The notes under the pieces were generated by a model. The model saw only the letters and a program-made list of their open reading frames with translations, was not told where the DNA came from and did not search any database. From Acetobacteraceae bacterium (GTDB lineage: Bacteria > Pseudomonadota > Alphaproteobacteria > Acetobacterales > Acetobacteraceae): 6,595 nt of DNA. The stretch is taken from positions 1 through 6,595 of the forward strand of contig DAHWBL010000295.1 in assembly GCA_027323595.1 (NCBI GenBank). Direction: 5' to 3'. The translations under genes were made by a program, and so were the position numbers. Shown one piece after another: positions 1-6,297 of the stretch. Each line of letters starts with the position of its first letter. Position 1 is the first letter of the stretch.

Positions 1-1970
1 GGCGGTGGCGATGGCGCATGCGCGCCGGCCGGCCGGCCGGGCTGGAGCGGGATCGCCAGGCTCGCCTGGATCGCCGCCGCCTGCTCGATCTGCGGAAACA
101 GACCCAGCATGGGTGCGGCGCGCGCGATCACCCGCCCGGCGGAGGGTGCCGCGGTCCAGGCGGCGGTGGCATAGCCGTGCGTGGCGGCGGTGGCGTGCGG
201 CTCGTCGAGCATCATGTAGACCGCGTAGCGCGGCGCGTTCATCGGAAACACGCTCATGAAGGCGGCGACGTTGGTGTGCTTCTTGTAGCCGTGATTGCCC
301 ACCTTCTCGGCGGTGCCGGTCTTGCCGCCGACGAAATACCCCGCCACCTCCGCCGGCTTGCCATAGCCGTCGGTGACGACGAGGCGCATCAGCCGGCGCA
401 TCACGTCCGAGGTCTGCTGGCTCATCACCCGCTCGCCCGGCGGGTCCGCCGCGTCGGGCGGCAGTGCCAGGATGGTGGGCGGGCGCACGATGCCGCCATT
501 GGCGACCGCGGCGGTGGCGCGCACCACGTGCAGCGGCGAGATCGCGATGCCGTGGCCAAAGCCGATCGTCATCGTTGCCGCCTCGCCCCAGTTGGCGACC
601 GGCGGATACAGCGTGCGTCCCGCCTCGGGGAGCTGGATGCCGATCCGGCCGAACATGCCCATCGATTTCAGCCAGGCGCGCTGGCGCTCGCCGCCGACCG
701 TCTCGGCGATGTGCGCCGCACCCAGATTGGAGGAATAGGCGAGCACCTCGGGCACTTCGAGCATGCGGTGCTTGCCCTCGAAATCGGTGATGGTGAAGCG
801 GCCGATATGGATCGGGTGGGCGGCGTCGAAACTGTCCCACAGATGCACCGCGCCGCTGTCCAGCGCCATCGCCACGGTTTGCAATTTGAAGGTGGAGCCG
901 GGCTCGTACATGCCGGTGACGGCGCGGTTGAAGCGCTCATCGTTGGTGGCGCGGCGGAAATCATTGGCGTCGTAATCCGGCAGGCTGACCATGGCGATCA
1001 CCTCGCCGGTGTTGACGTCAAAGACCATGCCGGTGGCGCCGATCGCGGAGAACTCCGCCATCGCCGCCGACAATTCCTCGCGCACCACCGTCTGCACCCG
1101 CAGATCGATCGACAGCCGCAGCGCCGAGGGGTCGGAGCGCAGCCGCGCGTCAAAAGCGCGCTCCACCCCGGCGACGCCGTTCTGATCGACATCCACACCG
1201 CCCAGCACATGCGCCGCCGCGCGTCCCTGCGGGTAGCTGCGCAGGCCGGTCTTGCGGAAATAGATGCCCGGAATGCCCAGCCGGTTGATCGCCATCTCCT
1301 CGCGCGCGGTGATCTGGCGGGCGACATAGATGAAGGATTTGGGCTTCGCCTCGGCGCCCGCCGGCGGCTCGGCCGCGTCATCGGGCTCGGGCTTTGCCGC
1401 GACCGGCTCGGCCGCCGGCGCGGCGGCGGCCTTTTGCCAGCGCGCCTGCTCGCGCGCCAGCCGCTCGCGCAGCGGCGCGGGGTCGATGCGCGGCACCGCC
1501 TTGTGCAGCGCCGCCACCACCTCATCGAGGTCCGCCATCTCCTGCGGGTTGGCATAGACCTCCGCGGTCGGCAGCGACACCGCGAGCAACTGGCCGTTGC
1601 GGTCGGTGATCGGCGCCCGGCCGCTGCTCGCCGCGACTTCCACCGGCTCGGCGAGTTTGGGCAACTCCACCGCCAGCGTCTTCGAGGTTTCGGCCACCCG
1701 TGCGGGCGGCGGCAGCGTGGGAAACAGCACCGTGACGATGGCGAGCCTGACCGCGAGCAGCGCGAACAGCGCGCAAAACCCGAGCCCGGACCAGATCAGC
1801 CGGCCACGGGTGCGCGCGACGCTGGCCCGCCGCGCGAGGTCCGGCGCGGTGACACGGATGTTTTCCATCCGCGGGGTCGATGCGCCAAAGCGCGGCGCGC
1901 CGCGCGCACGCTCGGGCGTGCCGGGGCCGGCGGGGTCGGCATGGTCATCGCGGGGCGGGCGGCGCGCCAT
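1..1970 (-). CDS. ftsI: Septal peptidoglycan transpeptidase FtsI (PBP3), 3' end cut off by the window edge
   Basis: Class B penicillin-binding protein that cross-links septal peptidoglycan in the periplasm as part of the divisome. I read 656 uninterrupted codons from ATG at 1970-1968 to the left edge. Visible in order: an Arg/Pro-rich cytoplasmic N-terminus (about 1-57), one membrane segment (about 59-83), the PBP dimerisation region (about 117-285, with ITDRNGQLLA at 121-130), then the transpeptidase domain (about 310-620). All three catalytic motifs are present: S359-T-F-K362 within EPGSTFK, S413-S-N415, and K550-T-G552 within GGKTGTAE. Unusual is a low-complexity Ala/Pro/Glu stretch at about 180-211 inside the N-terminal domain. 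The start lies 6 nt after the ftsL stop with no clear Shine-Dalgarno sequence, suggesting translational coupling; Met35 is a possible internal start. The length already matches full-size alphaproteobacterial FtsI, so little is probably missing. Identity is very secure. Confidence 0.97.
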   Translation of the reverse strand, partial: MARRPPRDDHADPAGPGTPERARGAPRFGASTPRMENIRVTAPDLARRASVARTRGRLIWSGLGFCALFALLAVRLAIVTVLFPTLPPPARVAETSKTLAVELPKLAEPVEVAASSGRAPITDRNGQLLAVSLPTAEVYANPQEMADLDEVVAALHKAVPRIDPAPLRERLAREQARWQKAAAAPAAEPVAAKPEPDDAAEPPAGAEAKPKSFIYVARQITAREEMAINRLGIPGIYFRKTGLRSYPQGRAAAHVLGGVDVDQNGVAGVERAFDARLRSDPSALRLSIDLRVQTVVREELSAAMAEFSAIGATGMVFDVNTGEVIAMVSLPDYDANDFRRATNDERFNRAVTGMYEPGSTFKLQTVAMALDSGAVHLWDSFDAAHPIHIGRFTITDFEGKHRMLEVPEVLAYSSNLGAAHIAETVGGERQRAWLKSMGMFGRIGIQLPEAGRTLYPPVANWGEAATMTIGFGHGIAISPLHVVRATAAVANGGIVRPPTILALPPDAADPPGERVMSQQTSDVMRRLMRLVVTDGYGKPAEVAGYFVGGKTGTAEKVGNHGYKKHTNVAAFMSVFPMNAPRYAVYMMLDEPHATAATHGYATAAWTAAPSAGRVIARAAPMLGLFPQIEQAAAIQASLAIPLQPGRPAGAHAPSPP
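25..40. repeat. Four perfect CCGG tandem units inside ftsI
   Basis: Four uninterrupted copies of the tetranucleotide CCGG lie in the part of ftsI that encodes PGRPAGA near the C-terminus. Four-base units are out of phase with codons, so gain or loss of a copy would shift the reading frame of the last residues. The effect would probably be mild, because this is downstream of the transpeptidase domain. With GC this high, chance is a reasonable explanation. Confidence 0.6.
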
Positions 1971-1976
1971 CGCCGG

Positions 1977-2690
1977 CTAACGCTGCGACGTCGCGACCGG
2001 GACCGGCGCGGCGAGCCCGCCGCTGTAGCCGCCGAGCGCCGAGCCGCTGACCACCGGGCGGGTCGCCGCGGCCTGATAGACCGGCGCGCCGACCGGCGGA
2101 CGCGGCGCGGACCTCGCCTTGGCCACCGGCGCCGGCTCGGCCATCGGCGTGGGAGCGGGCGCGGGCTTCACCGGCGCCACCGACGCCAGCACCGACGGCG
2201 CATGCGCGGACTGGGCCTGAGTCTGGGCCTGGGGCTGCGGCTGCGGCTGCGGCTGGCTGGCCGCCTGGGTCGGCGCCGGGCGCGGGGTGGGGCGCGCGGC
2301 AGCACTCACCACATGCGGCGCGGGCGTGATCGGCGGGCCTGGCTGTTCGGCCGCCTCGGGCACCGCATCCTCATCCATCGGCGCCACATCGGGCACATCG
2401 GCGTGCGGCGCGGGCAGCCGTGCGGCCAGATCGACGAGCTGCACGAACTGCGTCGGCTGGGTGGATTTGAGCTTGAGGAAACGATCCGACAATTCGATCA
2501 GCCGCTCATCGTCCGACAGGCCGGCATATTGCGCCTTCAACACCGCGATGCGCTGCTGCGCGGCGCGGGTGTCGGCGATGGTCTGCATGATCTGCCGGCC
2601 CTGCACCTCGGAGCGGAGCTTGGCCTGGTACATGTAAAGAATCGAACCCAGTGACGCGACCATGCACAGGGCGGTGAACGGACGGATCAT
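1977..2690 (-). CDS. ftsL: Cell division protein FtsL with long Pro/Ala/Gln-rich C-terminal tail
   Basis: Small bitopic divisome protein; in the family it pairs with FtsB and helps activate the FtsQLB-FtsWI septal synthase. The 237-residue product has a very short cytoplasmic N-terminus, one membrane segment (about 4-21), then a helical, coiled-coil-like stretch (about 22-75) with regularly spaced hydrophobic residues. From about residue 92 to the end it is a low-complexity Pro/Ala tail, including a QP/QA repeat at 146-160. The family core is usually near 100-120 residues, so over half of this protein is extension. The start is supported by an AGGGAG ribosome site 8 nt upstream and by ATGA overlap with the rsmH stop. 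The call rests mainly on position between rsmH and ftsI plus topology, because FtsL sequences diverge strongly. The tail may cross the periplasm or bind the wall; that is inference. Confidence 0.9.
   Translation of the reverse strand: MIRPFTALCMVASLGSILYMYQAKLRSEVQGRQIMQTIADTRAAQQRIAVLKAQYAGLSDDERLIELSDRFLKLKSTQPTQFVQLVDLAARLPAPHADVPDVAPMDEDAVPEAAEQPGPPITPAPHVVSAAARPTPRPAPTQAASQPQPQPQPQAQTQAQSAHAPSVLASVAPVKPAPAPTPMAEPAPVAKARSAPRPPVGAPVYQAAATRPVVSGSALGGYSGGLAAPVPVATSQR
2211..2260. repeat. Short hexamer repeat encoding Gln-Pro/Gln-Ala in ftsL
   Basis: Three perfect copies of the hexamer gctgcg (2234-2251) are flanked by diverged ctggg-type units. On the coding strand they give alternating Gln-Pro and Gln-Ala codons of the FtsL tail (residues about 146-160). 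Six-base units keep the frame, so copy-number change would lengthen or shorten the tail without breaking the gene. Confidence 0.7.
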
Positions 2691-3640
2691 AGGCTGGACT
2701 CCCTGCCCTGGTCGGGGTCGAGGCGTCGCATGGCGCGCAGCCGGGCGCTGCGGGCGCGCGGATTGGCGGCGGTCTCGGCGGAACCCGGGCGCAGCGCGCG
2801 GGGCGTGAGCATGTCAAAACGCGGCGGCGCGCGCTCCATCAGCGCGCCCGGATCGTGCCGCGAGGGCAGCGCCGCGCGCCCGGTGGCATCGACCATGAAG
2901 CGCTTCACCAGCCGGTCCTCCAGCGAGTGGAACGACACCACCACCAGCCGCCCGCCCGGCCGCAGCAGTGCCGCCGCCTGTTCGAGCGCGCGCTCGATCT
3001 GGCCAAGCTCGTCGTTCACCTCGATGCGCAGGGCCTGAAAGCTGCGGGTCGCCGGATCGATCCCGGAGCGGTCCGGCGGGACCACCGAGCGGATGATCGC
3101 GGCGAGCCGCGCGGTGGTGGTGATCGGCGCGGCGGCGCGTGCCGTGACGATGGCGCGCGCGATCCGCCGGGCGTAGCGCTCATCGCCCAGATTGAACAGA
3201 ATATCGGCCAGCGTCGCCTCATCCAGCCGCGCCACCAGATCGGCCGCGGTGGCGCCCTGCCGGCCCATGCGCATATCGAGCGGCCCGTCGGCGCGAAACG
3301 AAAAGCCACGCGCCGGATCGTCGATCTGAAACGACGACACGCCCAGAACGAACACCGCGCCGTCCAGGCTTTCCACCCCGCGCGCGCCGAGCAGGCTCAG
3401 CAGATCGCCAAACCCGCCCTCGATCAGATGCAACTGCCCCGGATGCGCCGCCGCCAGGCCCGCCCCGCGCGCGATCGCGTCCGGATCGCGGTCGATCGCC
3501 CACAGGGTGCAGGCGGCGCGCGACAGGATCGCCGAGGCATAGCCGCCGCCGCCGAAGGTCGCGTCCAGATAGCTTTCGCCTGCCTTCGGCGCCAACGCCT
3601 CCAGCATTTCGTCCAGCAGCACCGGGATGTGGCGGCTCAT
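2687..3640 (-). CDS. rsmH: 16S rRNA (cytosine(1402)-N(4))-methyltransferase RsmH (MraW)
   Basis: Cytoplasmic SAM-dependent enzyme that N4-methylates C1402 of 16S rRNA in the decoding centre. The 317-residue length is typical. Visible signatures: HIPVLLDEML (4-13), SAM-binding loop DATFGGGGY (26-34), acidic DRDPDA (50-55), GFGDL (76-80), LGVSSFQID (99-107), RGFSFRADGPLDMRM (111-125), RSFQALRIEVNDEL (199-212) and VVSFHSLEDRLVK (234-246). Odd point: the conserved motif is DLGVSS, but here codon 98 is GTT (Val) where Asp (GAT) is expected. That Asp corresponds to a SAM-contacting residue in the E. coli enzyme, as I recall; the nearby Gln105 is kept. The start ATG overlaps the mraZ stop (ATGA) and has a CGGGAG ribosome site at 3650-3655. 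The 3' end overlaps ftsL in the same way. Confidence 0.97.
   Translation of the reverse strand: MSRHIPVLLDEMLEALAPKAGESYLDATFGGGGYASAILSRAACTLWAIDRDPDAIARGAGLAAAHPGQLHLIEGGFGDLLSLLGARGVESLDGAVFVLGVSSFQIDDPARGFSFRADGPLDMRMGRQGATAADLVARLDEATLADILFNLGDERYARRIARAIVTARAAAPITTTARLAAIIRSVVPPDRSGIDPATRSFQALRIEVNDELGQIERALEQAAALLRPGGRLVVVSFHSLEDRLVKRFMVDATGRAALPSRHDPGALMERAPPRFDMLTPRALRPGSAETAANPRARSARLRAMRRLDPDQGRESSL
2699..2704 (-). promoter_or_regulatory. Ribosome binding site of ftsL
   Basis: AGGGAG on the minus strand, 8 nt before the ftsL ATG and inside the end of rsmH. It confirms the ftsL start chosen and shows that ftsL can be initiated directly as well as by coupling through the ATGA overlap. 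Confidence 0.75.
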
Positions 3641-4095
3641 GGCGCGCCGCTCCCGACCGCCGCCTTCGCGCGCGCGCGCTCACGCGCCTCGGCCCGGCGC
3701 CGCTCGGCCGCCGCGGGCTCCCAGATCTGGAAGGTGTCGCCAAGCCCCATGAACACCACCCCCTCGACGAGCCGCGCATGCTCGACCAGCGGCTCGGGAA
3801 TGATGATGCGCCCTTCGCGATCGGCCTCCACCGGCCAGGCATCGGCGAACAGCAGCGTCGCGGTGTCGGATTGCTGCGGGTCCAGCGGATCGACCCGGTC
3901 GATGGCGTTGGACAGCCGCCGGAACAGCGCGCCCGGCCAGCCCTCGATGCAGTCGAACTGCAGGGACGGCCGCAGCACCAGAAACGGCACGCTCTCGTCG
4001 GTCAGCACACGCAGCGCGCCACGGAACAGCGCCGGAACGGACACGCGTCCCTTGGCGTCGAGCCGGTTCTGGTGGGTGCCGAGGAATTGGCTCAT
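3637..4095 (-). CDS. mraZ: Transcriptional regulator MraZ
   Basis: First gene of the dcw cluster and, in other bacteria, a DNA-binding autorepressor of it. The 152-residue length equals that of typical MraZ. It has two tandem SpoVT/AbrB-like half domains, each with the family DxxxR signature: DAKGR at 13-17 and DREGR at 92-96. The N-terminus MSQFLGTHQNRLDAKGRVSV is characteristic and fixes the start at 4095, although the frame stays open upstream to another ATG at 4251; that extension has no family resemblance. No convincing Shine-Dalgarno sequence precedes the ATG. The C-terminus (about 128-148) is a charged Ala/Arg/Glu helix. The stop overlaps the rsmH start. A phased TGGGA array about 110-170 bp upstream is the likely binding site of this protein. 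Confidence 0.97.
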   Translation of the reverse strand: MSQFLGTHQNRLDAKGRVSVPALFRGALRVLTDESVPFLVLRPSLQFDCIEGWPGALFRRLSNAIDRVDPLDPQQSDTATLLFADAWPVEADREGRIIIPEPLVEHARLVEGVVFMGLGDTFQIWEPAAAERRRAEARERARAKAAVGSGAP

Positions 4096-4206
4096 GCGGG
4101 ACGGGCCTGCCTGATCCGAAAGCGGGGTTTTAGGGCGACCGGGGCTGCCCCCGACCGTTCGGCGCGGCCCGTGGGCGAGGGGATCGGAGCGCGCGCCGCC
4201 TGCCTT
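4096..4206 (-). other. Probable mraZ 5' untranslated leader
   Basis: A 111-bp stretch between the TGGGA array and the mraZ ATG. It contains one compact stem, cgggg (4140-4144) with ccccg (4149-4153) and a four-base loop, and otherwise no feature I can name. There is no purine-rich ribosome site next to the mraZ start. The mraZ frame is open through here, but the translation (Arg/Pro/Gly-rich) looks like non-coding GC-rich sequence. Its status as a leader depends on the proposed promoter near 4218-4246. Confidence 0.4.
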
Positions 4207-4262
4207 TGGGGTGGCATGGGATAGCATGGGAAAACATGGCCAGCAAGCCAAATAGCATGGGA
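4207..4262. promoter_or_regulatory. Phased TGGGA repeats, candidate MraZ operator
   Basis: On the plus strand TGGGG at 4207-4211, TGGGA at 4217-4221 and TGGGA at 4227-4231 sit at an exact 10-bp period. A degenerate TGGCC follows at 4237-4241 in the same phase, and a further TGGGA at 4258-4262, 31 bp (about three helical turns) from its nearest intact neighbour. A longer 13-bp unit, atagcatgggaaa, occurs at 4221-4233 and again at 4252-4264. Known for the family: E. coli MraZ binds TGGGN direct repeats separated by 5 nt in front of mraZ, the same unit and spacing. Here the G-rich strand is opposite to the mraZ coding strand. Assignment as operator is inference from motif, spacing and position. 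Confidence 0.8.
4218..4246 (-). promoter_or_regulatory. Possible mraZ promoter overlapping the TGGGA array
   Basis: Minus-strand TTGCTG (4246-4241) as a -35 and TATCCC (4223-4218) as a -10, separated by 17 bp. Transcription would then start near 4211, leaving a leader of about 115 nt. The -10 and the spacer coincide with the TGGGA boxes, which would suit autorepression by steric block. The -10 match is poor, so the exact element is uncertain. Confidence 0.3.
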
Positions 4263-4266
4263 AATA

Positions 4267-4307
4267 CCGAGCGAACGCGCCAAAACACGCGCTCGGCGGG
4301 CGCGTTC
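4267..4307 (-). other. Overlapping inverted repeats between rnpB and mraZ
   Basis: Stem A: a perfect 9-bp inverted repeat, gaacgcgcc (4273-4281) with ggcgcgttc (4299-4307), loop of 17. Stem B: a 7-bp repeat, ccgagcg (4267-4273) with cgctcgg (4290-4296). In the transcript the arms come in the order A5', B5', A3', B3', and A3' and B3' share base 4273, so the two hairpins compete. There is no U-run after either stem, so a standard intrinsic terminator is not supported. It may end or process the rnpB transcript, or act before mraZ. Confidence 0.45.
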
Positions 4308-4351
4308 ACGACAGATTCTGGCGGTAAGTTTGTGCGAACCCGGCGGAGGTA

Positions 4352-4759
4352 GCCTCCAAACGGCCTGTAAGCCGGGTTCTGTACGGGCGGTTTCCCGCCC
4401 GTGGCGACCATTCCTCTGCGACGCGCATCGCTGCGCGCCTGGCGCGACCAACCCGGGCGACAGGGCGGGAATGCCCTCGCGTCACGCGGCTTTCGCCACG
4501 CCGCCGGCCGCCCCTATTCGGTCTTGCTCCCGGTGGGGTTTACCCTGCCGCCGCTGTTGCCAGCGGCGCGGTGCGCTCTTACCGCACCGTTTCACCCTTG
4601 CCGGCCTGCATCGCTGCGTACCGGCGGTTTGTTTTCTGTGGCACTTTCCCTGGGGTCGCCCCCGCCGGCCGTTAGCCGGCACCGTATTCCCGTGGAGCCC
4701 GGACTTTCCTCCAACCACCGGTCACCCGATGATCAGCGGCCGCCCAGCCGTTTGGAGGC
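4352..4759 (-). ncRNA. rnpB: RNase P RNA, bacterial type A
   Basis: Catalytic RNA of ribonuclease P, which removes the 5' leader of pre-tRNAs. The ends are closed by a 13-bp P1 helix: gccgtttggaggc at 4747-4759 pairs with gcctccaaacggc at 4352-4364. On the minus strand I see the hallmark 5' element GAGGAAAGTCC (4711-4701), AGGGTGAAACGGTGCGGTAAG, AGGGTAAACCCCACC with GGAGCAAGACCGAATAGGG, the L15-like GGTTGG loop that base-pairs with tRNA CCA (near 4447-4454), a P18 hairpin with a GAAA loop (4402-4383), and the 3' element ACAGAACCCGGCTTAC (4382-4367). The P1-to-P1 length of 408 nt fits the family. The true ends may differ by a few bases. The 5' end is about 20 nt after the amidase stop. Confidence 0.97.
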
Positions 4760-4763
4760 GGGT

Positions 4764-4792
4764 TGCTTGCGCCGCCGATCAGTCCGCGTCAA
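4764..4792 (-). promoter_or_regulatory. Possible rnpB promoter inside the amidase 3' end
   Basis: CTTGAC occurs twice on the minus strand, 9 bp apart (4802-4797 and 4793-4788), within the amidase codons for LLDLLDAD. Taking TTGACG (4792-4787) as -35 and a 17-bp spacer gives CAAGCA (4769-4764) at -10 and a start near 4757, close to the P1 5' end. The -35 is good for an alphaproteobacterial housekeeping promoter, but the -10 is weak. The alternative is processing from a djlA-amidase transcript. Confidence 0.3.
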
Positions 4793-5507
4793 GCAGGTCA
4801 AGCAGGCCCAGCAGCCGCGCGACGGTTCCCATGTCCGCCATGCCGGTCACCGCCTCGGGCCGCCAGTGCCGCTGAAACGCCCGCAGCACCGTGGCCAGCG
4901 CGCGATCCTCGCCACCGTGGGCGGCCACGTCATAGCCCACCTCGCGCAACGCGGCGCGCACCCGCGCCAGCTCATGGCCCGACCGCAGCGCCCCGATCTC
5001 GCCCAGATCCGCCACCTCCGGCCACAGACCGACGCCGTTGCGCGCGAGCCCGCGCCAGTCGAACAGCTCGCCCGGATCCTGCTTGCGGTCCGGCGCGATG
5101 TCGGAATGCGCCACCACATTGCGCGGCGGGATCGGGTGGCGCGACAAAATTTCCAGACACAGATCGCACACCGCCACCAGTTGCAGCACCGGAAACGGCC
5201 GATAGCCCCAGTCATGCCCGGGATTGACGATCTCGATGCCGATCGAGCGGCCGTTCAGCGCGCGATGCCCGCGCCAGAACGATTCCCCCCCGTGCCAGGC
5301 CCGCCGCTGCTCGGCCACCAGGCGCAGCACGGTGCCGTCCTCATCGACCACGTAATGCGACGACACCTTGGCCACCGGATCGCGCAGCCGCGCGATCGCC
5401 GCCGCCGCGCTGGTCATGCCGGTGTAGTGCAGCACCAGCATGTCGATCGGGGTGTCGTCGGGCCGCGCGTCGTGGTTGGGGCTGGGCAGCTCGATGATCG
5501 CGGCCAC
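4779..5507 (-). CDS. N-acetylmuramoyl-L-alanine amidase, AmpD/AmiD type, with peptidoglycan-binding domain
   Basis: Zinc amidase that cuts the bond between N-acetylmuramic acid (or anhydro-MurNAc) and the peptide stem. The 242-residue product has an Amidase_2 domain (about 17-150) followed by a PG_binding_1-like helical domain (about 172-236). Zinc ligands by family comparison are His27 (VLHYTG), His134 and Asp144 in HSDIAPDRKQDPG; the likely catalytic Glu92 is in SIGIEIVNPG and Lys142 is kept. No signal peptide or lipobox is visible. That favours cytoplasmic muropeptide recycling (AmpD role), although the two-domain layout is that of AmiD. The start is GTG at 5507, 4 nt after the djlA stop, with only a weak GAGCGG as a possible ribosome site, so coupling to djlA is likely. 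The MAAIIELPSPNHDARP N-terminus fits the family. The choice between ampD and amiD is left open. Confidence 0.93.
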   Translation of the reverse strand: MAAIIELPSPNHDARPDDTPIDMLVLHYTGMTSAAAAIARLRDPVAKVSSHYVVDEDGTVLRLVAEQRRAWHGGESFWRGHRALNGRSIGIEIVNPGHDWGYRPFPVLQLVAVCDLCLEILSRHPIPPRNVVAHSDIAPDRKQDPGELFDWRGLARNGVGLWPEVADLGEIGALRSGHELARVRAALREVGYDVAAHGGEDRALATVLRAFQRHWRPEAVTGMADMGTVARLLGLLDLLDAD

Positions 5508-5511
5508 CGCG

Positions 5512-6270
5512 CTACAGCCGCCGCTCGCGCTTGATCCGGTCCCACGCGGCGTTGATCCGCGCCACCTTGTCCGCCGCCATCCGCGCGAACCCGTCGGACT
5601 GCTCGCGCCCGGCCAGGCTGTCGGGGTGGTACTGGCGCATCAGCCGCCGCCAGGTGGCGCGCAGCTCCGCATCGCTCGCCGCCGCGGTCAGCCCCAGCGC
5701 GGCATAGGGGTCCGCGGTCGCATCGCCGCGCGGCGTGCCGTCACGCAGCCGGTCCCAGGCGGCGCGGCCGAGCCCCATGCAGCGATGCACCCCGAGCAGA
5801 TAGGACAGCTCGGACGCCCGCAGCGGCCCATCCGCCCGCGCCACCGCGAACAGCGCCGCCATCACGTCCTCCAGCATCGCCGGCTGGTCGGCGAACAGCT
5901 CACCCAGCCGGCGCGCATAGGGCTCATAGCCCTCGGCGCTGTCGCGCGCCTGGTCGAACAGCCGGCCGATATCGCGCACCGAGCCGGGAGGGATGCGGAA
6001 ATGCCGCTTGAACGCATCGATCTCCACCCGGCTCACCGCGCCGTCGGATTTCGCCAGCTTGGCGGTGAGCACGGTGACGGCGATGGCGAACACCTGGTCG
6101 CGCCCGCCCTGCAAGGCCGCCGCATGGGTCGGCGCGAACGGCATGTTGATGCCGCCGCCGATGCCACCGGAGTCGGCCGCATGGCCGAGCGCCGCCCCGA
6201 CCACCGCGCCCATCGGCCCGCCAACCATGAAACCGGCCATGCCGCCAAGCAGCTTGCCCCAATAGCTCAT
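5512..6270 (-). CDS. djlA: DjlA-type membrane-anchored DnaJ co-chaperone (TerB-like plus J domain)
   Basis: Co-chaperone that stimulates DnaK ATPase at the inner membrane. The 252-residue product starts MSYWGKLLGG, matching the DjlA N-terminus (MQYWGK in E. coli as I recall), followed by a Gly/Ala-rich membrane segment (about 8-31) and a Gly-rich linker. A TerB-like helical domain follows (about 57-175, with DGAVSRVEIDAF and ARADGPLRASE as its two acidic motifs). The C-terminal J domain is at about 187-250, with the essential HPD at 215-217 in QYHPDS. The start at 6270 is supported by GGAG 5 nt upstream and by family alignment. The frame is open further upstream to 6534, but that part shows no family similarity and overlaps the neighbouring small gene. 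The amidase gene follows after 4 nt. Confidence 0.95.
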   Translation of the reverse strand: MSYWGKLLGGMAGFMVGGPMGAVVGAALGHAADSGGIGGGINMPFAPTHAAALQGGRDQVFAIAVTVLTAKLAKSDGAVSRVEIDAFKRHFRIPPGSVRDIGRLFDQARDSAEGYEPYARRLGELFADQPAMLEDVMAALFAVARADGPLRASELSYLLGVHRCMGLGRAAWDRLRDGTPRGDATADPYAALGLTAAASDAELRATWRRLMRQYHPDSLAGREQSDGFARMAADKVARINAAWDRIKRERRL

Positions 6271-6275
6271 CAATT

Positions 6276-6279
6276 CTCC
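6276..6279 (-). promoter_or_regulatory. Ribosome binding site of djlA
   Basis: GGAG on the minus strand, 5 nt before ATG 6270-6268. It decides between this start and longer in-frame options upstream. Confidence 0.75.
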
Positions 6280-6297
6280 GCCGCGGACGCGCCCGCG

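Noticed and set aside
18..2654. A stop-free plus-strand frame of 878 codons opposite ftsI and ftsL
   Set aside because: It is antisense to two well-supported genes. Its translation is dominated by Arg, His, Gly and Ala with no recognisable domain, the usual mirror of strong GC3 bias in the opposite frame.
2855..4114. A 419-codon plus-strand frame opposite rsmH and mraZ
   Set aside because: Antisense shadow of two genes with full family signatures; composition is Arg/Ala/Gln-rich with no domain.
4140..4153. The cgggg/ccccg stem as a transcription terminator before mraZ
   Set aside because: The stem is only 5 bp with a four-base loop and no T-run follows on either strand.
4096..4251. An N-terminal extension of MraZ by 52 codons
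   Set aside because: MraZ proteins begin at MSQFLGTH; the extension runs through the putative leader and operator and has no similarity to the family.
4330..5534. Plus-strand frames (181 and 377 codons) across the rnpB region
   Set aside because: They are read antisense to the RNase P RNA and the amidase. Such frames are a known source of false protein annotations; the RNA has clear conserved elements on the minus strand.
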